Positions 1 through 6,404 of a stretch of DNA of 8,537 nucleotides are shown here, piece by piece (within the stretch, counting starts at the first letter, position 1; each line of letters starts with the position of its first letter). The DNA lies in NCBI GenBank assembly GCA_016297805.1, contig JAEDFX010000096.1:1-8537 (forward strand), given 5' to 3'. Source of the DNA: Treponema sp. (GTDB taxonomy: Bacteria; Spirochaetota; Spirochaetia; Treponematales; Treponemataceae). The notes under the pieces are model-generated. The model was given only the letters and a program-made list of their open reading frames with translations, did not search any database and had not been told where the DNA came from. The position numbers and the translations under genes were made by a program.

Positions 1-264
1 CAAAATTATTTTGATGTAGGTTCTTTTGATGCTAAAACTTATTTTGCAGAATTGTTAAGGAATATAGCAGAAGGTAAAACTATTCGCATTACAAAAAACG
101 GAAAACCTGTTGCTATTATGCAAAGTCCTCAGAAAGCCGCTAATACAGAAGCATTGAATGCAGTAAGAAGATTGAGGGAGATAAGAGATAATATTGTATC
201 AAAATCTGGTTCTATTACAGTTGATGAAATTAAGCAATTGTGCGATGAAGGAAGAAAATATTGA
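1..264 (+). CDS. Phd/YefM-family antitoxin (5' end outside window)
   Basis: Antitoxin of a type II toxin-antitoxin module; it would bind and neutralise the downstream PIN toxin and probably repress its own promoter, which lies outside the window. The frame is open from base 1, so 87 residues are visible and only a few N-terminal residues are probably missing. The visible start, FDVGSFDAKTYFAELLRNI, followed by an IRITKNGKPVAIM segment, is the typical Phd/YefM fold: a helix with a conserved Lys and Leu-Leu, then a beta hairpin with 'I-T-+-N-G-+-P-V-A'. The C-terminal part (about residues 45-87) is charged and likely the toxin-binding tail. A TTG at 52 could be read as a start but would remove the conserved N-terminal helix, so I reject it. 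The stop overlaps the toxin start (TGATG), showing translational coupling. Confidence 0.88.
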   Translation, partial: QNYFDVGSFDAKTYFAELLRNIAEGKTIRITKNGKPVAIMQSPQKAANTEALNAVRRLREIRDNIVSKSGSITVDEIKQLCDEGRKY

Positions 265-710
265 TGAGTGTAGAGTTCCCTTTGTATGTTTTTGATAATT
301 CTTATATAGCATCTGCTTTTCTTTCAATTTATTGTGATGATGAAAATACTGAAGCTTTAGATTTTGTAGATAATCTTGTTTCTCAAAATGGTCAGATTTA
401 TGTTCCTCAGTTGTTCTGGTTTGAATTTGGTAATGTATTATTAAATGCGGCCAAGCAAAAAAAGAGTGGCGAGCCTGCAAGAATTAGTCAGGTTCAACTG
501 GTAGAAATAACGCAGCTTGTATCTAAACTGCCGATTTATACAGAGCCTCAGCCAGATTCAGATACAATGCAGCGTATTATGACTTATGCTCAGGAATATA
601 ATCTATCCTTTTATGATGCAACTTATCTGGAATTATCCAGACGTTATAATATTCCTCTTAAAACCTATGATATGGAGCTTTTAAAATTGAGTACAGTGTC
701 TAGTTTATAA
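264..710 (+). CDS. PIN-domain toxin, VapC-like ribonuclease
   Basis: Predicted toxin of the pair, a Mg2+-dependent endoribonuclease of the PIN superfamily (148 aa, normal VapC length). The four acidic positions expected for the active site are present: Asp11 (YVFDNS), Glu54 (WFEFGN), Asp118 (FYDATYLEL) and Asp136 (TYDMELL). The C-terminal 'S-FYDA-YLELS' followed by 'I-PL-TYD' is characteristic of VapC. I chose the ATG at 264, which shares its A with the antitoxin TGA stop, over the TTG at 261; a purine-rich GAAGGAAG lies about 10 bases upstream inside the antitoxin gene. Known VapC toxins cut tRNA or rRNA; the target here cannot be read from sequence. All catalytic acids are retained, so the toxin looks active. 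It is convergent with the GH5 gene, with a 23-base gap. Confidence 0.9.
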   Translation: MSVEFPLYVFDNSYIASAFLSIYCDDENTEALDFVDNLVSQNGQIYVPQLFWFEFGNVLLNAAKQKKSGEPARISQVQLVEITQLVSKLPIYTEPQPDSDTMQRIMTYAQEYNLSFYDATYLELSRRYNIPLKTYDMELLKLSTVSSL

Positions 711-733
711 GAATAAATACGTTATAATACAGT

Positions 734-1969
734 TTATTTTCTATCTAGATAAACCTTGGCCAATTCTTCGTTTTCAAACCCAAGCTTGCCGGTTTTTTTG
801 AAGAATGTATTACAATCCCAAAGCATAGGAACAAAATTATATTTTTCACAGATATCAACAACAGAACTCATCCATAAAGGAGTACCATCTTTCATAGTTC
901 CATCTTTGTTTTTTGAGACACCATATTCTCCAATAATGACTCCATATCCTGCATCAGTAAATTTCTTCATCTGTTCGAAATATCTGTTCATCTGAGAAAT
1001 TTCCTGTTCTGTTCCCCAGGATTTTTTTACTTTTCCCCAGTTTGCGTCTTCACTTAAAATACAATAAGTGGATGGAGTGTAGTAGTGTACAGAAATAAGA
1101 AGTCTGTTAGGAATTTTATCCTCAGGCATTCTGTAGGCAGAAGAATTTGTTTTTGTAATATCTGTGTCATAGCCGGGAATCAAAAGAAAACGGGCATCGT
1201 TGTTTCCTCCAGAGCTTCTGACTAAATCTACGAAGCACTGATTTATCTGATTTGTTGCATCATAGCATTCAATTTCTGAAAGAATACCTCTTTTGTTGTT
1301 TGAAAAAACGGTAACATCATTCAGGCGGCCTCCCAATTCTTCATTACCACCTTCGAAAATCAATCTTTCGTCATAATCTTTAAAGCGTGCCGCAATCTGT
1401 GTCCACATTGATTTATATAGTTTAATGGCTTCTGCCCGAATTGCAGGCTCACTGGAACCGAACATTCCCCACCACTGATTATCCCAATGGTCATTTACTA
1501 TTACATAAAGTCCGGCATTTAAGGCATAATTTACTACTTGTTCAACGCGATCCAATAAGGCAGGGGCAATTGTATAATCCTTTTGTTCGAATTTCATCAT
1601 ATTTGTCCATGCAACTGGAATTCTTACTGAATTAAATCCTGCCTTTTTATATGCATTCATAATTTCTTGAGTAGTAACTGGTTGTCCCCACTGACGTTCA
1701 TAATCAGTTGGATTTCTTGAGGTTGATGTGTTCAATCCTCTTGTGGCTTCCAGTGTATTTCCAAGGTTTATGCCGTTCCCCATTTTTTTTGAAAGTTCCA
1801 ATGCTGTCAAATTTCTATCCATATTTTGTTTTCCTGTTATGATTTTACTGTTTGTAGTTTGTATATCTACCTTTACTGAAAAATCTTCTTTGTAGACTGA
1901 ATGAAAAGGTGCAGAAAAAGCTGATATTGTCATTGAAAGTAACAAAACTGTAAAAATAGTTTTTTTCAT
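734..1969 (-). CDS. secreted GH5 glycoside hydrolase (endoglucanase type)
   Basis: Exported beta-glucan hydrolase of family GH5 (411 aa), probably an endo-1,4-beta-glucanase or xyloglucanase of the GH5_4-like type. Residues 1-20 form a Sec signal peptide (MKK, hydrophobic core, AFSA before the likely cut); no lipobox Cys is seen. After a short linker (21-50) comes one (beta/alpha)8 catalytic domain. Family marks are MGNGINLGNTLEA (63-75), WGQPVTTQEIMNAYKKAGF (94-112), RIPVAW with Arg116, NDHWD with His161, the acid/base Glu210 in FEGGNEELG, HYYTP with His295/Tyr297, the nucleophile Glu348 in VIIGEYGV, and Trp384. The acid/base Glu is followed by Glu-Leu rather than the more common Pro. No carbohydrate-binding module, dockerin or sorting signal follows. 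The start has an AGAGG ribosome-binding site about 8 bases upstream. It is transcribed away from the sensor-cyclase gene. Substrate is not determinable from sequence alone. Confidence 0.92.
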   Translation of the reverse strand: MKKTIFTVLLLSMTISAFSAPFHSVYKEDFSVKVDIQTTNSKIITGKQNMDRNLTALELSKKMGNGINLGNTLEATRGLNTSTSRNPTDYERQWGQPVTTQEIMNAYKKAGFNSVRIPVAWTNMMKFEQKDYTIAPALLDRVEQVVNYALNAGLYVIVNDHWDNQWWGMFGSSEPAIRAEAIKLYKSMWTQIAARFKDYDERLIFEGGNEELGGRLNDVTVFSNNKRGILSEIECYDATNQINQCFVDLVRSSGGNNDARFLLIPGYDTDITKTNSSAYRMPEDKIPNRLLISVHYYTPSTYCILSEDANWGKVKKSWGTEQEISQMNRYFEQMKKFTDAGYGVIIGEYGVSKNKDGTMKDGTPLWMSSVVDICEKYNFVPMLWDCNTFFKKTGKLGFENEELAKVYLDRK

Positions 1970-1986
1970 ATAAATACCTCTTAATA

Positions 1987-2014
1987 AGTATAAATCCTTA
2001 TTTTACATATACAA
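1987..2014 (-). promoter_or_regulatory. possible sigma70-type promoter of the GH5 gene
   Basis: Read on the minus strand, TTGTAT (2014-2009) and TATACT (1992-1987) are separated by 16 bases. The -10 matches the consensus at five of six positions; the -35 matches at three. The predicted start point, about 1980, would fall within the AAGAGG ribosome-binding site (1982-1977), which gives a very short leader and lowers confidence. Confidence 0.3.
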
Positions 2015-2025
2015 ATAATATTTTT

Positions 2026-2055
2026 TTATGAAAAAAAAAGATTTCGTGATATAAT
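2026..2055 (+). promoter_or_regulatory. possible promoter of the sensor-cyclase operon
   Basis: A perfect TATAAT lies at 2050-2055, with a weak TTATGA at 2026-2031 (18-base spacing). A run of seven T (2021-2027) and a run of nine A (2031-2039) sit just upstream; such tracts can bend DNA or act as an UP-like element. If this is the -10, the upstream ATG at 2054 overlaps it and cannot be the translation start. The leader to the ATG at 2075 would be only about a dozen bases. Confidence 0.4.
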
Positions 2056-2074
2056 GACAAAAGGTTTAAAAAAT

Positions 2075-3985
2075 ATGGATAAAAAAAAGATTGCTGTATT
2101 AGCTTGTGGATGGTCGTTTTATTTTCTGAACGATTTTATTAAGGGAATGAAAAAAGCTGCAGATGCAACAGAAGCAGATATTTACATTTTTAACTGCTAT
2201 AATTTTGTTGAATTTTCAGGCTTCCCGAATTATACAGGCTTTTCAATCTTCAATCTTATTCATTATGAAGATTTTGATGGGGTTGTAATTCTTTCTGACC
2301 TTATAAATAACCCCCGTGTTCTGGAAAAGGAACGTCAGAAGATTCTTCAGGCAGGCATTCCTGCGATTTCCATTAATACGGCGTTGAAGGATATGAGCAA
2401 TATCCGACTTGATAACTATACACCTTTTTATGAGTTGATTACTCATTTGATTCATGAACATAAAGTAACAAAACTTGCTTATATTTCCGGTAAAGAAACT
2501 GCTATTGATATTAATGAACGCTACAAAGCCTACCGCGCCGCTTTGCAGGATAACAATATTCAGTTTGATATAGAAAATGTCCATACAATTCTCAGAAGTA
2601 ACTACAATGAAGCCTACTCTTATTTAAATGACTATTTAAATAACCCTGAAAATATTCCAGAAGCTTTTGTATGTTCAAATGACTTGGTTGCTATGGCTGT
2701 AATGAAGGTTGCGGAAGAAAAAAATATAAAGATTCCAGAACAGCTTAAGGTGATTGGTTATGATGATTTACAATATTCCCGTTATGTTACTCCAGGGCTT
2801 ACAACTGTAAAAAGTAATGCAGAACAGCTGGGAGTAGAAACTGCCAAACGTCTTCTTACTGGACTGAATGTTGTTCAGAATTTGAAGGTAAAAGCTGCAC
2901 CTGTATACAGATGTTCATGTGGTTGTGATGTAAAGGATAATGGGGATCAAAGATCCTTCGCACTTCACGAAATTTCAAAAGTAAATAATATAGATGGATT
3001 TTCTTCTCAGATGGAAGTGCTGGAGGAGGTGTTTACTTCTGCAACTGATGTTTTTACACTTTTGACAAATCTTGATTTGTTCTTCCAGAAATCACATAAT
3101 TTCGAAGGTTCTGATTTCTGTATTTTCTTAAAATCAGACTGGACTTCTGTTCTTATTAATTCTGCTGAATCTTTACCACAGAATCTTTCTTATGGTACTC
3201 AGGTTCAGTCAATTACTTCCATTCAGAACAATGAAAAATATACCCGTGAAATCATTAATACTCGGGATCTTATTCCCGCTAAAATGAAGTCTGATGAAAA
3301 CAATATTTATCTTTTCATGCCGATTTATAATCACTCTTACGTTCACGGTTATTTTGTTACAAAAAATAATCTTAAGCTGTTGAAAAATAATTACGGTTAT
3401 ACCTGGACCCGTACTTTTGGTAATGCTATTGAACGATTCCGTAAGCAGAATATGTATAAACAGATGAGTCAGCAGTTCCTTCGCCTTTCTACAAGGGATG
3501 CACTTTCTGGCATGCTGAACCGTGTCGGTCTTGAAAAACTTGCCAAACCATTTTATTCAGAGAATAAAAAGAATGGCCTTACAACAGTTCTGTTCTTTGT
3601 TGATATTAATAAGATGAAGACAATCAACGACCAGTTTGGTCACTTACATGGAGACCTGGCTGTTAAAACAATTTCTGCAGCTGTGCTGGAAGTTATTCCT
3701 AAAAACTGGCTGGGAATCCGATATGGTGGTGATGAATTCCTTATTGTTGGAAACAGCAAAAATTACAATGGAGAAGATTACTGCAAAATCATTACAGATA
3801 GAATTACTAAAAAAACTTCTGTTATGCAGCTGCCATATAATCTTTCTGCCAGCGTTGGTACTTATTCAGTTCCTCCAACTTCAAATTTGACTTTGGAAGA
3901 GGCTGTAGAAAAGGTTGATGAAATCATGTACAAGGTAAAGGAAGAATTCCACGCCAAACTAGGTGACAGACCTGCCAAACATTAA
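2075..3985 (+). CDS. PBP1 (LacI-like sensor)-GGDEF diguanylate cyclase
   Basis: Predicted soluble diguanylate cyclase (636 aa) making cyclic di-GMP from two GTP under control of a sugar-binding-protein-like domain. Residues about 4-270 form a PBP1/LacI-type ligand domain: IAVLACGW start, a VVILSDLINN strand, AFVCSNDLVAMAVMKVAE, VIGYDDLQYSRYVTPGLTTV and LGVETAKRLL. A Cys-rich CSCGC (280-284) follows, then an unassigned, perhaps GAF-like, region (about 300-455). The GGDEF domain (about 470-630) has DALSGMLNR, FVDINKMKTINDQFGH with metal-binding Asp510, and an intact RYGGDEF (GGDEF 551-555). The RxxD inhibitory site is absent (PKNW at that place). There is no helix-turn-helix, signal peptide or membrane segment, so it should be cytoplasmic. 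I chose ATG 2075 because AAAAGG precedes it and an alternative ATG at 2054 (seven residues longer) overlaps TATAAT. It is the first gene of the likely operon and divergent from GH5. Confidence 0.9.
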   Translation: MDKKKIAVLACGWSFYFLNDFIKGMKKAADATEADIYIFNCYNFVEFSGFPNYTGFSIFNLIHYEDFDGVVILSDLINNPRVLEKERQKILQAGIPAISINTALKDMSNIRLDNYTPFYELITHLIHEHKVTKLAYISGKETAIDINERYKAYRAALQDNNIQFDIENVHTILRSNYNEAYSYLNDYLNNPENIPEAFVCSNDLVAMAVMKVAEEKNIKIPEQLKVIGYDDLQYSRYVTPGLTTVKSNAEQLGVETAKRLLTGLNVVQNLKVKAAPVYRCSCGCDVKDNGDQRSFALHEISKVNNIDGFSSQMEVLEEVFTSATDVFTLLTNLDLFFQKSHNFEGSDFCIFLKSDWTSVLINSAESLPQNLSYGTQVQSITSIQNNEKYTREIINTRDLIPAKMKSDENNIYLFMPIYNHSYVHGYFVTKNNLKLLKNNYGYTWTRTFGNAIERFRKQNMYKQMSQQFLRLSTRDALSGMLNRVGLEKLAKPFYSENKKNGLTTVLFFVDINKMKTINDQFGHLHGDLAVKTISAAVLEVIPKNWLGIRYGGDEFLIVGNSKNYNGEDYCKIITDRITKKTSVMQLPYNLSASVGTYSVPPTSNLTLEEAVEKVDEIMYKVKEEFHAKLGDRPAKH

Positions 3986-3998
3986 TTATAATTGACTC

Positions 3999-5072
3999 AT
4001 GACAATCAATTCTAAACAGCTCACTTTTATTTTGGATAATACTCCTGCAAGTCAGAATATTATGCTTGTTGGGAAACATGGTATTGGTAAATCTCGTATT
4101 CTTGAAGATTATTTTGCTGGAAAAGGTGCAAAGGTTGTAACACTGTTCTTAGGTCAGATGGCAGATCCTGGAGATTTAATTGGGCTTCCAGAAAAAAATG
4201 AAAAAACTGGTAAAACTGATTTTATGCTGCCATACTGGTTTCCAACTGATGGGGAACCTGTTGTTCTTTTCTTAGATGAATTGAATCGTGCCCGTCCGGA
4301 AGTTCTCCAGACTATTATGGATTTGACTTTGAACCGTAAGCTGGCAGGAAAAACTTTACCTGAAGGCAGCCGAATCATTTCTGCTGTAAATAATGGTAAT
4401 GAATATCAGCTTACAGATTTGGACCCTGCTTTAGTTTCTCGCTTTAATATTTATGAATTTGCTCCAAGTGTAGAAGATTGGCTTAAATGGGCGGAAACTT
4501 CTGGAATTGATTCACGAATTTTAAACTTTATTTCAGAAAATCCTGAATTTCTTGATTCTGCAGATATTGATACAGATCATGATAATCTTGAAAGAACTCC
4601 TGATCGACGTAGTTGGGAACGGGCTTCAAATATTATTAAAAATTTCCCTGAATTGGGGGAACTTCATAAGCCAATTATCACTGGAATTTTGGGAAATCGT
4701 ACAACATCAATTTTCTTCCGCTTTGTTATGGAACATGATGTGCCTTCTGCCCAGGAAATTCTATGTGGTAATTTTTCTTCTGTAACTGAAAGACTGAAGA
4801 AATTAAATGCACCAAATCTTTCACAGGTTAACAGTTCTCTTTTCAGATTTATTGAAAGTAAGCTTGCTGAATTTAATGATGGTGACAAAAAAACTGTAGC
4901 AGAGAATCTAGGAAAGTATTATGCGTATTTAGGAGATTCTGGCAATCGTGAACTTCAGTCACATTTTGCCAGCCTGTGCAGAGCAGAATATTTTCCGGAG
5001 ACCCTGTATTTTATTTCTACAGAAGCCAAGACTCTTTATGAAAATCTTATGCAACTGGTAATGGAGCTATAA
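3999..5072 (+). CDS. MoxR-type AAA+ ATPase (AAA_5 family)
   Basis: Cytoplasmic AAA+ ATPase (357 aa) of the MoxR/dynein-like group, expected to form a ring that remodels protein complexes together with a VWA partner. Visible motifs: Walker A GKHGIGKS (25-32), Walker B VVLFLDELNRA (88-98), sensor 1 with the Asn pair in AVNNGNEY (129-135), and the arginine finger in DPALVSRFN (Arg148). TPDRRSWERAS (200-210) fits the sensor 2 region of MoxR proteins. The rest (about 215-357) is a helical C-terminal part without a recognised domain. The gene starts 13 bases after the cyclase stop with no clear Shine-Dalgarno. An in-frame TGA at 3993 excludes a longer protein, and a start at the next ATG would cut just before Walker A. 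It is followed 12 bases later by the VWA gene, the standard arrangement for MoxR/VWA pairs. No gene symbol is warranted; it resembles RavA only at the level of general class. Confidence 0.9.
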   Translation: MTINSKQLTFILDNTPASQNIMLVGKHGIGKSRILEDYFAGKGAKVVTLFLGQMADPGDLIGLPEKNEKTGKTDFMLPYWFPTDGEPVVLFLDELNRARPEVLQTIMDLTLNRKLAGKTLPEGSRIISAVNNGNEYQLTDLDPALVSRFNIYEFAPSVEDWLKWAETSGIDSRILNFISENPEFLDSADIDTDHDNLERTPDRRSWERASNIIKNFPELGELHKPIITGILGNRTTSIFFRFVMEHDVPSAQEILCGNFSSVTERLKKLNAPNLSQVNSSLFRFIESKLAEFNDGDKKTVAENLGKYYAYLGDSGNRELQSHFASLCRAEYFPETLYFISTEAKTLYENLMQLVMEL

Positions 5073-5084
5073 CAGTTCAAGCTT

Positions 5085-6380
5085 ATGCTGCAGATAGAAA
5101 AAACTCTTAAAGAAATTACAAAAAACTGGTTTTTCTCTGATCCATTGCTTTTTTCTGTGGCTTGTACTCATGCATTTGTAGAAAATCCTTATATGAATGT
5201 GCCAATGCGTTCAGGCTGCATGCGAATTGAATATTCTCCGGAGCAGCTGACAAAGGCGGATTCTCGTTTACTGGAAGCATATCTTCGATTTGAAATGTAC
5301 AGAATTCTTCTTCAGCATCCTTATAACAGAAAGCCTTACAATCCTAAGCCTGGAATTCTTCTGGCTGCCAGTGATGTAACTATCTATCAGCTTTTGTTGA
5401 AAGATAAAGAAAATTCCTGGATTATAGATGAACTTAAGTTGCCTGGAATTGAATATTTAAAAAATCAGGCCGTGCGCTTTCATACATTGGAACATCCACT
5501 TGGAATAAAATGGCATTTAAGTGATGAAGAAAAGTTTTTTCAAAGAAATTTGCAGATTGAACGCGGTACTGGTCATCTTATTTGTGTTGATAAATTAAGC
5601 TTTGAAGAATGGTACAGATGGATTTTATTTCTTGTTTCAGAAACTTCGATTGCAGGGGAAAATGCTGGTGCATCTGATGGGGCGGCAAAACTTTCACAGG
5701 AAGCGGCAGAGCTTTGGGAGGAAAATGAAGAAGCTCAACAGGAAATAAAAAGCCAGCTGGAAAAAAGTGATATAGACCAGGGATGGGGTGGACTAGGTGG
5801 AGAAATGCAGCGGGAACTGAAGGAATCCTGTGATTTCAGTTTTGATTACCGTAGGGCTTTGGCTCATTTCCGTCAGAATGTTGTAAGTGCCAATCGTAAG
5901 CTTACAAGAATGCGTCCAAGTCGTCGTTATGGTTTTAAAGCTATGGGCAGCCGCTATGAACGAAAGGCCGACATCCTTATTGCAGTGGATGTAAGTGGTT
6001 CTATTACAGATGAAAGCTTTGAACATTTTACCCATGCAATAAAAAACTTCTTTTTTTTGGGAATGATAGAGAAAATCGATTTAATTTTCTTTGATGTAAA
6101 TCTGAAAAATACAAAGCCTGTAGAATTCAGAAAAAAAATTGAATTGGAACAGATAAAAGGTAGAGGTGGAACCAGTTTTCAGCCGGCTCTGGATTTTTAT
6201 AAAGAACATTCAGCTGATTACAGTGGCTTGATTATTTTTACAGATGGAGAAGGGGCAATTCCTTCAATTCACGGATGTAATAATATATTATGGATTTTAG
6301 ACAGCCGTCTTGCCTGGGAAAAATCACGACAATTGATTAATACTTTGTCTGGGAATCAGTCCACCTATTTGCCCTTTTAG
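5085..6380 (+). CDS. DUF2201-type VWA protein, MoxR partner
   Basis: VWA-like protein (431 aa), probably the adaptor or substrate-recruiting partner of the MoxR ATPase. The C-terminal half (about 295-431) is a VWA-like domain of the DUF2201 type with a complete metal-ion-dependent adhesion site: DVSGS (Asp302, Ser304, Ser306), Thr363 in GRGGTSFQPAL, and Asp387 in IIFTDGEGAIP. The N-terminal half resembles the putative metallopeptidase domain of this family, but where family members carry HExxHxxxxHP this one has FEMYRILLQHP (69-79). The Glu and the last His remain, while the two zinc-binding His are Phe69 and Arg73, so peptidase activity is unlikely. A Glu/Gln-rich linker (about 190-245) joins the halves. 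No signal peptide or membrane segment is seen, so it should be cytoplasmic. No good Shine-Dalgarno is visible before ATG 5085; it is in the same reading frame as the ATPase, separated by TAA and four codons, suggesting reinitiation. Confidence 0.85.
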   Translation: MLQIEKTLKEITKNWFFSDPLLFSVACTHAFVENPYMNVPMRSGCMRIEYSPEQLTKADSRLLEAYLRFEMYRILLQHPYNRKPYNPKPGILLAASDVTIYQLLLKDKENSWIIDELKLPGIEYLKNQAVRFHTLEHPLGIKWHLSDEEKFFQRNLQIERGTGHLICVDKLSFEEWYRWILFLVSETSIAGENAGASDGAAKLSQEAAELWEENEEAQQEIKSQLEKSDIDQGWGGLGGEMQRELKESCDFSFDYRRALAHFRQNVVSANRKLTRMRPSRRYGFKAMGSRYERKADILIAVDVSGSITDESFEHFTHAIKNFFFLGMIEKIDLIFFDVNLKNTKPVEFRKKIELEQIKGRGGTSFQPALDFYKEHSADYSGLIIFTDGEGAIPSIHGCNNILWILDSRLAWEKSRQLINTLSGNQSTYLPF

Positions 6381-6404
6381 AATTATTTTACAGGAGTTTT
6401 TATT

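Noticed and set aside
199..480. Minus-strand open frame of 93 codons across the antitoxin/toxin boundary
   Set aside because: It lies opposite two well-supported genes, has low-complexity Lys/His/Gln-rich content and no ribosome-binding site.
711..740. Possible terminator between the convergent toxin and GH5 genes
   Set aside because: Only a weak AT-only AATAAA/TTTATT pairing is present, with no GC stem and no clean T-run.
2021..2039. T7/A9 tracts as a hairpin or terminator in the divergent region
   Set aside because: An A/T-only stem with a tiny loop is unstable. A role as bent upstream DNA is more plausible, and this is noted with the promoter.
2243..2584. Minus-strand open frame of 113 codons
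   Set aside because: Fully inside the sensor-cyclase gene, whose PBP1 motifs are unmistakable on the plus strand.
3636..3890. Plus-strand open frame of 84 codons
   Set aside because: Out-of-frame shadow of the GGDEF domain; it has no coherent protein features.
3984..3993. Perfect palindrome AATTATAATT after the cyclase gene
   Set aside because: Short and entirely A/T, so expected by chance here; too weak for a terminator or a convincing operator.
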